Below, in pieces: positions 21,856 to 32,778 of a stretch of DNA of 64,000 nucleotides. The position numbers and the translations under genes were made by a program. The stretch spans positions 620,001-684,000 of the forward strand of contig CM056875.1 of assembly GCA_029876055.1 (NCBI GenBank), given 5' to 3'. This DNA comes from Madurella fahalii. Its lineage: Eukaryota; Ascomycota; Sordariomycetes; Sordariales. The notes under the pieces were generated by a model. That model did no database searches, had not been told where the DNA came from, and saw nothing but the letters and a program-made list of their open reading frames with translations. The number at the start of each line of letters is the position of its first letter. Positions within the stretch are counted from its first letter, which is position 1.

Positions 21856-24244
21856 TCACATATTCACCCGCATCGTGCCCTTGTGTCTTGGTCACGTACT
21901 CCTCGAACTCGCTCGCGACGCGGATCGCCTGGTTCAGATGCACGTATCCCAATGACTGATGGCGGTGTAGTGCAAGTTGTCGCGCTGTGGTGATGACGTT
22001 GCGGATTTGCCGCCCATTGAGCTTTACCCGAGCAAGCGCGTTGATCTTACCGCGAAGCTCCTTGACGTTGATGGTCTCACCTTCCGCAAGCTTTGCCACG
22101 GCGGCCTCGTCATTGACGCCGGCGGCACTGGCTTGCTGCTGCTGCTGTTCGAGCTGGCTGATGAAGTTGTCCCAGACCTTCCAGCGGTCATCTTCGTTCA
22201 GCGGCGGGTAGTGGAGCGCCAGTTGTACACGAGACTTGAAAGCCTCGTCGAAAATGCCCACGCGGTTCGAAGTCAAGATAAGTATGCCCTCGTAGTATTC
22301 GAGTACCCGGAGGAAGACAGAGACAAGGGCGTTCCTCTGCAGATCAGTCTTTTCCCGCTGTTCTAGGAAAACATCACTCTCATCTAGCAAAACAACAGCC
22401 TTCCAATGCTCCCGACGTAAAGCACGCTCTCCAAATACCGTTCAACACTCTCAGGGTCTGTGCCGATGTCGCCGCAGGTGACTCGGTATAAGGGCCTCTC
22501 GGCCAGCTCGGCAACGCTTTCTGCAGTCAGCGTCTTTCCCGTTCCGGGACCGCCGTGGAGCAGGATAATCAGCCCGTTTCCCTTGCCTTCGATCACATCA
22601 GTTGACATAACCGATGACATGTGGATCCGGACCTTGGCCTCGATGAGCTCTTTCTTCTGGGGATCGAGAACAAGCTGCTCGAAGACTTTCTTGTCCCACC
22701 TGATAGGGCGAAGATTTTTGACTAGCAGTTTCCCTTGTGTAATTCCAGGTCAGCGAGGCTCGAAGGTCTAACTAGTATCTGGTGTGGGGCTTCGCAGCTT
22801 ACTCCACTTCTTGTCGTGTATCCCGAAGCCAAAAATCTTGGGCGGCAACAGGAGGACGAAGGGATCTTCGGGCGGGGTGCCGGAGTTCATGCGCTCCTCA
22901 CCAAGGTCATCCCGACTCTTTGCCATCTCTGTATTGTCCTTACTATGCAGGTCCTTATAAGTCACGGTGTCGATCATATAGCGCGGATTCGGAACCTGAA
23001 TCTCGAACGATGTCGTCCGGGCTGTGTACCCGACGAAATTCCGCTTCCGACAGGACCAAAACACGTTACCCCGTTCGCGCAACATCTTCTCCAACTGGCC
23101 ACTCGAATCGAACCTTAGCGGGTACGAGTCCAGTTCGGTGATGGGAATGGGGCCGTTGTCCTTAGAGGGCCAGAAGATATCGATTGTCTTCTCCTGTCGA
23201 CGGAAGAACCCATCGAAGGCCCAGTTGTAGCACCTGATGTTGACCTCAGCAGCGCCATGCGTTGGGCTTGGACAGAGCGTGGAGACGTACGCCACTTGTT
23301 CTCCCTCCTCGGTGCGCACGATGATGTCGTTCGGACCGAAGAGTTTATCTACATGCTCTCGTCACAAGCCCTTGTTTGAACAGATTGTCGGCCTCCAAGT
23401 ACTCTGGGTCGAATGCCTCCTCAACATAGTTCAGGAGAACCAACATGTGGGCAGCCAGCCGCTCATCCAAGACCTCTTGCGTGAGCGTGCGCGCCCGCGC
23501 CCTCGTGTGATAGACTTGCAGATAGGGTGGTACCAGGCTCTTCTCCCACTGAGCAAACAGCAACGGCTCCACCTCGACGAGCCTGGCCATAGCGTCGCGC
23601 AAAGCACGCGAGATGCGGATGGACTCGGACTGGGCCTCGGCCAGCTCCGCTTGATCTTCCAGGACATCAAAGTACGGTCGCAGGTTCGTCGCCAGCTCCG
23701 GGTCCGCTGCTGGCAGTTGAAGCCGAACGAAAACATCTTTGATTTCTTGGTGATACGCAACGCAGTCATATGTCCGCACGACCACCAGGCTGATGTCTGG
23801 GTTGTCCTCGAAGCAGTCGTCGAGGCTGCCGGTCACGTCGCGCAGTCCCCGCAGCGCGCTCGCTCTGTTATCGTTCTTGAACAACCGCGGCCGGTCCAGG
23901 AACAGGCCGCTTTTCCGGTGCCGGTTGTGGGCCGGGGCGTTTCCGGCGCACTGTACTTGGTGCACCACCAGCATCTGAGGCTTGCCGCGGCGGTAATGGT
24001 GGTGGAGTACGCGCGCCTCGTGGCGTTGGCGCTTCTCGGCTGTCGGGGACATGGCTTCGCCCAGCGGTGCTACTTCTTTATCAAGGGGCGCCAGAGAGTC
24101 GCCGGGCGATTGCCAGCGCGCTCGCTTTCGGCCTAGAAGGCCTGGAGCAGCGAGGGCGCTGACATAATTCTCGGCCTGGTTCGTGGCCCCCAAGTTGCCG
24201 AGCATAGTGTGCTCCATGTCGCACTCTTCTGTCGATGAATCCAA
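21856..24244 (-). pseudogene. Fungal AAA ATPase, two frameshifts
   Basis: Relative of large fungal AAA-family ATPases with a long conserved N-terminal region. Pieces in order are 24244 to about 23355 (GNAPAHNRHRKSGLFLDRPR, EYLEADNLFKQGLV), about 23350-22803 (DKLFGPNDIIV, DIFWPSK, MIDTVTYKDLH, FGIHDKKW), a sound intron (22802-22734), then 22733-22411 with Walker A HGGPGTGKT, and about 22408-21856 with Walker B VVLLDESD, TSNRVG, and the AAA lid (LNGRQIRNVITTARQLA). Frame changes lie near 23355, after GLV, and near 22405, just before Walker B, where one base is missing from a T-run. Both sit inside highly conserved segments, so introns do not explain them. The 3' end runs straight into the DUF7708/STAND piece. 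It is probably non-functional unless these are sequencing errors. Confidence 0.75.
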
Positions 24245-24821
24245 GGACCGCTAAATGAAACGGCTGATGAGACGAATGCAGTGAATGGGGAGACTTCCAG
24301 TTGAACTTGTATGACACCGGTATCGACCGATCATGCGGAGCTGAATATGCTGGGAAGTTGTGTTCCTTTGTGCTGTTTGCCTTCTTCAAACCCCCGCTCC
24401 GTCAATTTGCCTTGCTGACTGGGTCGCAAAGCACTGCAGCAAATGATACAACCCTCCGCCAGTACAGCGCCGTAATTGGAAACAGTCCAAAAACCAAACC
24501 CCGCTTAAAAATTTGTTTAGGCCTACCCGGGTACGTCCTGTAAAAATTTTTGACCCCATTTCAATACAGCTAAAGGAATTCTGCTATACCCAGTCTTCTT
24601 TCGTTTCTTCTACCGAACAATAACAATTTCAGCTCGATTACCTTTAATTATACGAGTACCTCTATCTCACTCTATCTACTAATCTCCAGCTAGGTTCGAC
24701 TATATAATTCTCTTCTTTTCAATCAAAATTATTATATCAACCTTAAATATGGTTTATATAACTACTTTGTCAGGCAATTCCCCTTAGTAGATAAAAACAA
24801 AAGTGATGATATTAAGATTAC
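24245..24821. other. AT-rich intergenic sequence
   Basis: The stretch from about 24540 to 24820 is strongly A/T-rich with many TTA/TAA words, consistent with an old mutated repeat relic. A short motif at 24469-24503 also occurs at 40353-40388. No gene is seen. Confidence 0.5.
24469..24503 (+). repeat. Short dispersed motif shared with 40353-40388
   Basis: The motif contains TTGGAAAC, then A or T, then GTCCAAAAACCAAAC. The inverted copy at 40353-40388 matches at nearly every base. It could be the end of a degraded transposon. No target duplication or paired terminus was found. Confidence 0.5.
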
Positions 24822-25329
24822 TGAAATAATAGGTAAGACTTTAAAGGGTATAACTATAAGTCGAGTAGTTTAGCGGTAGAAGGTCCGGCACACTCTATCT
24901 TGGGTAAAGCGGTGTAGGAAGAATAATATATAAGTCGAGGAATTGAGTTGGGAAAACAGTCCCCAGAGGGGCACAGTTGCTAGGATGGTGCCCCGGGGGC
25001 TGGAACTTGCCGTGGGACCATTTTTTCTTTTGCACCATAAGTAGGGCAGCCCTGGCCATTGCTCCTTAGACAGAACAATCAATTCAGTACTCTTTTCCGC
25101 ACCTGTTGCAGACTCAATGGACGAGCTTTCTTTGCGTGCAAAGTGATCTCCCTCTGACCAGAGGGAGCTCTATCTGCACATGCTGTTTTGACAGTGTTTA
25201 GGCTGCAGGGACCCAATTTGTGGTGTGTCGCCTGGCCTGTCTTGTCTATCTTGTCTGTCTGGCATTTGGCTGTCTTTGCCCTCCCCTTTATTTTTGGTAG
25301 GTGTAGATGTGTGTTTCTGCACCATTTCA
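24822..25329 (-). repeat. Dispersed LTR-like repeat, copy B (most complete)
   Basis: 508 bases bounded by TGAAAT at one end and ATTTCA at the other, a short inverted TG...CA terminus as in LTRs. On the minus strand it carries a TATA-like CTTATATATTATTC about 130 bases before the 3' end, fitting an LTR promoter. Flanking bases (ATTAC / ATACT) are not a clean target duplication. Partial copies lie at 13427-13860, 40284-40342 and 62205-62513. No internal retrotransposon coding sequence adjoins, so it is most simply a solo LTR. Confidence 0.7.
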
Positions 25330-26678
25330 ATACTAAAGTAGTTAATCGCCTCTGAGGTACAGCTTAACGTACGCTGGTACAGTGATTGTTAGTATCCTCG
25401 ACTCTATAGTGAGCTTTTATGAGCTTAGAGAGCTTAGCAAAGGTGGTACTGGTATTACAACGAATAAGGTAAAGAAGAATTGAACCCTCTGACTTGTATA
25501 GGCAACCTGTAACACGAGTTCTGGCTGCATGCGAAGCGGCTTCGAGCGCCAGGCTTATAATTATTATGCGCGCAGGAGCTCAGCAGAGGTCGTAGGAAGT
25601 ACGTGGAATGGTTGAAGTCTCCAAGGATCTATCTACTGCAGTAGGAGACTGAAGGACTGGCTTAAATACAAAGGAAAATGGTCTAGGCGAGCTCATGTAA
25701 TGAGCTACTGAGCTTGGCGGTCAGGAGCCGAGCTCCACAAGCGCGATTTCCAGCGCGACATAGTATTACTTAAGCTAATTGATATAGAAAGGGTATTATT
25801 CCTTGTACTCTGGTATATAAACTTCTTTAGGTAATCCTGGATGATTAACTTCACTAGCTTTTCGGCCTGTTTAATATCTATTTCCGGATCGATAAATACC
25901 TATATACCCGATGCTTCTACCCGTTTACAGAACTCGGTTTTCCATAGTTCCCAGTCCTTCGAGGACTTGTAGATGACGGTCGTAAGTATTGATATTGCGA
26001 TTGGCTGAAAGTCGCTTGTGCGAAAGATGCGTAGATAGTTGTATTAGTGTATGAGACTCTTAATTATCAGATATAGCGTGTATTCAGCTGAAAAAGAGTG
26101 GATTGTATTGAGTGCAGCTTGTGATGTCTTGGGAAGACTCTGTCCATAGGGACGTGTCAAAAGGATCATGTGCCAAAGGATCAGGATCACAGGATCTAGT
26201 GCAGGAGTCAAACCCATGTACTCTAGTCAGCTAAAGCAGGCTGGCAGCTGACTGTGCCACTGAACAGACGTTATCCTATACGGGTATCTCATCTATAAAA
26301 GGAGCAAGCTCTCCAGCACAGATGGAGACACACAAGACAATCAAGACAACACACAAGCAAGACAATCAAGACAACACACATAAAATCCTCAACTGTCATT
26401 TCCCAAGATTCAGAGGTGCCGTGTTTCTGACAGGACGATGTGGTTTTATCTATACTGCCAAGATTCTTGGTACCTGGCAGCCTTAATTCCAACCACCCTT
26501 GTATCCAACACCTCTAATCTTGCAAACTTATTGCAGCTTGTTGTGATCATTGATATCGGTAGTAACGATTGTGGGGTGGGGCCGTGAGGGACTTCGGGCG
26601 CTCGAAAATCTCACTAAGAATATATAACGTTGGCCGAATAACAAGAATTCTATCTCTCCTCCTTGAAGGATATGAAGA
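25330..26678. other. Gene-free repeat-like stretch
   Basis: No gene is recognised. It contains a possible second LTR-like unit (about 26125-26432) described separately. The rest has stops in all frames. Confidence 0.45.
26125..26432 (+). repeat. Possible second LTR-like unit with internal 22-bp duplication
   Basis: Starts TGTCTTGGGAAGA and ends TTTCTGACA (TGTC...GACA). It includes a TATA-like CTATAAAAGG at about 26292. The words CAAGACAATCAAGACAACAC are repeated 25 bases apart (26333 and 26358). No second copy exists in the window and no target duplication is seen, so the limits are a guess. Confidence 0.25.
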
Positions 26679-27416
26679 CTACTTAGGCTGTACAAGTCCT
26701 GGTAACTTAATTTCCGCACCGTCTAGCACTTCAGACATAACGACTTGACAGCCCAACCGACTTGTTGACGTTAGACCGTGTACCAGGTCTAACATATCGT
26801 TCTCGCGCTCAGTTGGTGGGGGAATAGCTCCATATGACACAGGGTTTGTCACGATCATGTGGCACGTCGAACAGGCACAGTCTCCCTGGCAGGCACCTAG
26901 ATGGTACGCATGAGGAGCTTTCGGTCAATAACATGGTGCTTTTAAGGAAGATACCGAATCACAGGGGGAGTTTCTACAACCCACCTTCGACCTCGAGACC
27001 ATAAGCCTTGGCGACGTCCAACAAGGTTTGTCCGTCGCTCGCACGACATGTCCATCTCATGCCCTGGGGATCGCTGAAGATTACCGTCCGACTGACACTA
27101 GAGGCAGCAAGAGTTAGGAAAAGAGACGCTTCGGTGGGGATAATACGACCAGAGCCTCCTGGGTAAGCATAACGCACACTTGCTTTCCCCCCGAAGGAAC
27201 CGGGGGATCGGAAGCTGTTGCAGGATCCGCATGGCTCTCAATGGCCGTATGCACTCTCGTTCTGACTAACCATGGGCCACTGAGTCGGGGAGTCGAGCTT
27301 TGAGGCTGGAGGGTGGTAGTTGCCTTCGAATGACTTGCTAGTGGAACGCCGGGAGCAGCGAGGAGACGGGCAGCACATCTGGAGGTCCCGAGAGCATTAC
27401 GCCAGAGAGTGACCAT
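26679..27416 (-). CDS. Adrenodoxin-type [2Fe-2S] ferredoxin, probably mitochondrial
   Basis: Electron-transfer protein. Three exons: 27416-27178 (donor GTGCGT), 27097-26985 (acceptor TAG, or CAG at 27091) and 26896-26679. The first part, MVTLWRNALGTSRCAARLLA, is rich in Arg/Ala and lacks acids, like a mitochondrial presequence. The fold follows: TVIFSDPQGMRW, then LLDVAKAYGLEVEGACQGDCACSTC with the C-x5-C-x2-C ligands, then ERENDMLDL, and SRLGCQV with the fourth Cys. An extra Cys (GDCAC) replaces the residue usually seen in Yah1/Etp1 proteins (GSLAC). The sequence is clearly diverged from the essential fungal Yah1 type, so it is probably an accessory paralogue. The nearest neighbours are an MFS transporter and a radical-SAM enzyme. 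A Met seven codons upstream (27437) is an alternative start. Confidence 0.85.
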
Positions 27417-28137
27417 TGCGCTGAATTGAATAAACACCTAACAACTTCTCTAGGTGAATGCGAGATAAGATCTAGTATGCTCAACTGGCATTCGGATAAT
27501 CACAGGAGGAAGGCGAGAAGCTCAAGCGATGGATGTACGAAGCTAGCTAAGCGGCTACGAACCGGGGGCCCTTTCGCAAGGTTAGAAAATATCACGGAAA
27601 GAGCGGTATTTACACCCCCCCACGGGAAATATACCGGCATACAAGGACTGTGGGTAACAACTGGCCAGCACAATGATGACGCAACCGGAGCAGTGACTTG
27701 TGCAGACCAGGATTCATTTCGAGGAGAGGTCTCAGTTCATCTTCACGACCTAAAGTGGATCGACTTGAATTGGGCCCGGATTAAGGCAGACCGCTGATCG
27801 TCATCTTCCAATACGTGTTAGTAGGAAGGTCAGAATCTCAGCCGAGACACTTGTGACGCATTAAGAGGATACACCACACCAGCCCCCATCTCGAAGGCCA
27901 ATGATGTTACCGCACTCGGCCCGACTCAAGTCCCCTCGGAGTTCCGTCCCAGTGGCGACATGGGAAATATACATTGTCTTAGAACAGCTGACTCACTGAA
28001 TGCCAACGGAGCCGGATCCGACAATGAACAAATATACATGATTCTGGTTGGGCTTCTGGCTAGATTTTGCATTTCGGATCTGCATCGTCTTCACGTCGAG
28101 AGAGCTACCTACCTTATCTACCTTATACGTACTCGCA
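27417..28137. other. Divergent spacer between ferredoxin and MFS genes
   Basis: Contains the promoters of both genes. The open frame at 27426-27797 (+) is unrecognised and overlaps the likely promoter. Confidence 0.45.
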
Positions 28138-29887
28138 ATGGATCGCATGTTTGGGTTATCACTCTGTCCGGACGACCCTTACCGGTCGTCCATGACCTCA
28201 AAGATCTACCATACCTGGATTCCCTGCATTGTTGGTTTCTTCGTCTGCTTTGCCTCAACTTCGACGGTGCCCGCCGAGCTGCAGTTGCAGCAAGCTTTTG
28301 GCGTTGGTGAAAAGGCCGCCCTTTTACCATTCGCTCTCTTCATCCTCGGGCTTGGGTAAGCAAGCCAGGCGCATGCAGAGACAAGATCTTATCCCTGACC
28401 AAATCCGGTGTTACCTTAGTTTCGGCCCCGTTATCGGTGCCCCTATTAGCGAGCACTTCGGTCGACGTCCCGTATACTGGCTCAGCGTCCCCGTTTTCTG
28501 CCTCTTCACTGCGGGCGCAGGTTTTTCGGATTCGTTTGCTTCGCTGTTGATCTGCCGTTTCTTCGCTGGGGCTTTTGGTGGCTCCGCCCTCGTGGTGGGC
28601 TTCGGCTTGCTGACCGACATCTGGGCACCGCATCAGTTGCCTATCGCCCTCTCCGTTTTCAATACGGTCCCTTTCATGGGACCGAGTATCGGGTGAGTAC
28701 CTAATCGGCGCCGCCCTTGTGGGGGCTAATCAAGTTTCACCTAGTCAACTCGTGAACGAATTTGTGGTTCAAACGCTGGACTGGCGCTGGACGCAATGGG
28801 TGACTTTGCTTCTCGGCGTTGTGACTTGGCTCACCGTCTTGCCGATGAGTGAGGCCCACTCGCCCGTTATTTTGAAGGCGGCGCACCGCTCACAAGAGCA
28901 TCAAGGCAAGATATCCCCGCATGAAGTGGTCATGCGAGTCTTGTCGTCTATCCCACTTCTCCGGCCTTTGCAGATGTTGGTTACGGAGCCTGTTGTAGGT
29001 CTCTTCGCGCTCTGTCAGTTGACCCGTTCCCCGTTTCAGCGTCCTTCCTAGGTTCAGGCTTCTGACGGTGCCCACAGACATTGCCTTCAACTTCGCGGTT
29101 GTCTACTGCTTCTCGTCAAGCGTTCCTTTCGCCTTCCAGACGGTGTATCAATTCAGTCCCACCGCTCAGGGGCTGGTTTTCCTCAGCCTAACCATCGGCT
29201 ACATCCTGGCGGCACCTACCATGGTAATCCCGTTCTATCGTCAAATGAAGAAACATACACCCCGCGTGCCATCGCCAAGCGAACACGGTGCTACCGGATG
29301 TCCCGATCCGGAAGTTCTGTTGTGGCCTGCCCTACTAGGGAGTTTCGCCATGCCCATCAGCTTTTTCTGGTTCGGATGGAGCGCGGACAGCAGTACTCAC
29401 TGGATGTGGCCAACCGTGGGGCTCGGTCTTTTTGCTTGGGGAAACGACCTCCTCTATGTAGGTATCTGGTGGTGATCCTAGTCAGTAGAAGGTGGTTAGA
29501 TATTGCTGACACGTATATGCGACCTCCGCGAGAAGAACGCTGCCCAATTGTACCTTCTCGAGATCTACGGACCCAAATATGGCGCCAGCGCTACGGCGGC
29601 TAACAATTTGCTCCGGTACTGCCTAGCTGCCATTCTTCCGCTGTTTATGACCGAGAGTATGTTACCGTCTCCTTATGCGTAATGGGAATTTCAAATCGAC
29701 TCGATACTGATGACGACGTCTACCAGTGTATGCGAATCTGGGCGTCAACTGGGCCGCAAGCTTGCTTGGCTTCATCCTCGTGCTGTTCCTTCCCATTCCT
29801 TGGGCCTTCCGCCGGTACGGTCCGTGGTTAAGATCTCACAGTCGTTATATCAAGAATATGCCAGGTTATTCGTCAGAAGACATTTGA
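28138..29887 (+). CDS. MFS transporter, DHA1-like
   Basis: Proton-coupled drug/metabolite exporter family. Six exons: 28138-28355, 28420-28692, 28745-29013, 29078-29457, 29536-29656 and 29727-29887. All junctions are in frame and the donors are GTAAGC, GTGAGT, GTCAGT, GTAGGT and GTATGT. The product is 473 aa. A short N-terminus with PDDPYRSSMTSK leads into TM1 (IPCIVGFFVCFASTSTVPAE). The GRRP motif after TM2 is the MFS signature (ISEHFGRRPVYWL). The central loop is followed by TM7-12, including YGPKYGASATAANNLLRY and WAASLLGFILVLFLPIPWAF. Substrate cannot be told from sequence. The upstream limit is uncertain because the first Met lies in open sequence that continues upstream. It lies between the ferredoxin and the KamA-type gene, which would suit export of a product. 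Confidence 0.85.
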
Positions 29888-31265
29888 AAGCCTTAGAAGT
29901 ACGGTGACTTCGCAATATAGACGTTCTGATTTCATTAGTGCAAGAACACAGTCTCCCATAAGAGAGGGATGCGTGCCTTACCTGAATAAATCAAGTGATG
30001 TGTGACCCACGAATCTTCCAGCCAGCCCACCTTTCTTCTTTCCTATCCCCAGATTTCTACGAGCAACATACCTTATTCGATGAAGATCACCGCTCTCTCC
30101 CGTCTCACTAATGTATTGAGAGAAGGTCCGATTCGGCACAAATATAAAACTGATCCGAAACTCGCGGAAGTTCCTTATCCCTTTGCAGCTGAAACAAAGA
30201 GAGTACGCGCGGTATAATTATCTCTTGCCTGGGCTTGTGAGAGCCAGCCATGGCATTGCAGACCGCTATTTCTGACCGGCCCTCTCCTATCGCCATGATA
30301 TTATACGTCGTATTAACCAGGATACGGAATGATGAAAAGTGCATTTTGTTTCCCGCGTCAACTGAGACGACGAAGAGTCGGAGGTTCTGCTCGACGCATG
30401 TCGAAGGGCGCACATTCCCTCTTCTTTGTCAACCGAGAGCGCGGATCGCTCTAGAATAACGCCTACAGACCTAGCGCATTCGTGCTCCGGACCAGGGCCG
30501 GTCTGTGGTTACCCAAGAGAGGGCGCACGGGAAGTGCCTCATAGAGTGGCCTAACCGTCGTTGCAGGAACCCCGAACAGAATCCTAGCTTCTGTGAAACT
30601 TGGACACCGTCATGCCGGTCCGTCAGATTTTATGGTCAAGGGTGCTCTTGCTATTAGCCTATCTGGCGAGCGTCTCGCATCCCTTCCAGATGTAGCCGAC
30701 CGAAGAGAGATATATATAGCAAACCGAGATCCCCTAACTATGCTACAAAGACCAGCAGCGGCGTCGTGGCCAGAAACGATATGCAGCTGACCGGCATCAT
30801 AGCTGCATCCTGACATCAACTGGGCCCTCCATGCTGGTGTGATGAGCCGTCTTTGTGGGACGGACTTCCGCCCGAGAAATCCAGGAGATCCACGTATGCA
30901 CATGTGTCTATCGGATACCGTCGGTGGCGCATGGAAACCTTCTACACTCGATCTGATACGTCCGGACAACGGGGTGTCTCGGAGGCTCTTTGGGATTTGG
31001 GTCGCTGACCCACTTCCGGGACAACCCCACATTCAGGACAGTCTGTTAAAGTTGCACGGAAATATCTTAAAACAGGTCTAGACCTTATAGTATAAACCAC
31101 TGAAACTAATTGACGAAGAAGTGGTTAAAATATAATATATCTTAGCTTGGAATTAGCTGTGTTGCATTACGCTGGAGTGGGAAGAGGACTTACGATATTG
31201 ATCTCTCCGTCCCAGTAATTAACCTCTCCGTTTAACTTCCTTGTGTCTGACTCCCAAGAAGCGAT
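29888..31265. other. Intergenic, no gene recognised
   Basis: 1.4 kb of unassigned sequence containing the promoter of the KamA-type gene at its right end. A TA-rich patch lies at 31080-31150. Small open frames show no family resemblance. Confidence 0.45.
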
Positions 31266-32778
31266 ATGTCGACGGTGCTCAGAAACTCCTATGACATGTT
31301 CACTAAGAGCACCATACCGGACCTCTTCAAGCGGTATGCCCCTCATCTCGATCCCACACCATTCTTGGCGACAGCACAAGTCTTCCCGATGAGGGTCAAT
31401 AATCATGTCGTGGAATCTCTCATCGACTGGTGCGTTCACAACCCGAAACCTTCCCCCGGCCCGCGCGCCGCTTGCAGTCCTGATACGCCGTTGCTTTCAG
31501 GAAGAACGTGCCACAGGACCCCATGTTCCAGCTGGCATTTCCCCAGCCGGCGATGTTGCATCGTCCGGACCTCCAGAACATCATGCAGGCCTCCCGAATT
31601 GGCATCCCCAAAGCCGAGCTTCAGCGACTTGCCGAACAGATCCGCGAGAAGATGAACCCGCACCCGGCCAACCAAAAGACCGAAAACGTACCGCGGCTTC
31701 ACGGCGAGGAGCTTCCAGGTATGCAGCACAAGTACCGTGAGACAGTCCTCTTCTTCCCCTCTGAGGGCCAATTCTGCCATGCCTTCTGCACCTACTGCTT
31801 CCGCTGGGCGCAGTTCACCTCGGTCGGCTCCTCGCAGACCTTCAAATCCAGCCACGCAACCCAGCTACGCAAATACATTGCTCGGAACCCTCAGGTCCGC
31901 GATGTGCTCTTCACCGGCGGCGACCCCATGGTGATGCCGGCGCGTCTCCTAGCCGGGTACCTCGAGCCACTCATTGCCGGAGACGGCGAGTGCGGCAGCG
32001 GCTCCGGTTCGCTCCGCCACCTTGAGACGATCCGCATCGGCTCCAAGTCGCTTGCCTGGTGGCCGTACAAGTACACGACCGACAACGAGGCGGGCGACGT
32101 ACTCCGCCTGTTTGAGCGCGTCGTCCGCTCGGGGCGCCAGCTCGCGTTTCAGGCCCACTTCAGCCACCCGCGCGAGCTGGAGCATCCGGCCGCGCAGGAG
32201 GCCATCCGGCAGATCCGCATGACGGGCGCCCAGATCAGGGCCCAGGCGCCGTTGATCCGGCATGTCAACGACAAGCCCGAAGTCTGGTGCCACATGTGGA
32301 ATCTACAGGTTAAACTGGGAGTCATTCCGTATTATATGTGAGTGCAAATAATAGCCTCAAGTCTTTCTCAGGTTAGTGTTCTGACTGGCCACGTAGGTTC
32401 GTCGAGCGCGATACCGGCGCCTCTCACTACTGGAGCGTGCCCCTAGCTCGCGCCCACCGTATTTTCAGCGCCGCCTACTCGCGCCTCTCGGGCACGGCGC
32501 GCACCGTCCGCGGCCCGTCTATGTCTGCCTCCCCCGGGAAAGTCGGTGTCATAGGCGTGGAAAATATCCGCGGCGAAGACGTCTTCGTGCTCAAGTTCTG
32601 GCAGGCGCGAGACCCATCCTGGATCGACCGCGTGTTTTTCGCCAAGCATGACCCGGAGGCGACGTGGCTAAGCGATCTGGTGCCCGCATTTGGTGAGAAA
32701 GAGTTCTTCTTCGAGCCTGGGTATAGGGAGATTGTGAAACGAATTGCGGATGGGTCTTCGGGGCAGCTTTCGGATTGA
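31266..32778 (+). CDS. KamA/lysine 2,3-aminomutase-like radical-SAM enzyme
   Basis: Radical S-adenosylmethionine protein of the KamA superfamily. Characterised relatives shift an amino group (L-lysine to beta-lysine) using SAM, a [4Fe-4S] cluster and PLP. Exons are 31266-31429, 31501-32337 and 32397-32778 (donors GTGCGT and GTGAGT), giving 460 aa. C147-x3-C151-x2-C154 (FCHAFCTYCFRW) are the cluster ligands. DVLFTGGDPMVM is the GGD-type SAM motif. ETIRIGSKSLAWWPY and QAHFSHPREL follow family strands. SMSASPGKVGV near the C-terminus is where the PLP lysine would sit. The protein resembles uncharacterised bacterial KamA-like proteins more than I would expect for a fungal gene, but it has two normal introns. 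The real substrate is unknown. Reduction of the cluster needs a ferredoxin or flavodoxin, and a ferredoxin gene lies 4 kb away. Confidence 0.9.

Noticed and set aside
26190..26270. tRNA-like text (GGTTTGACTCC on the minus strand) near a TAGCTGACTAGAG stretch
   Set aside because: No acceptor-stem pairing or anticodon arm could be made; probably part of a repeat.
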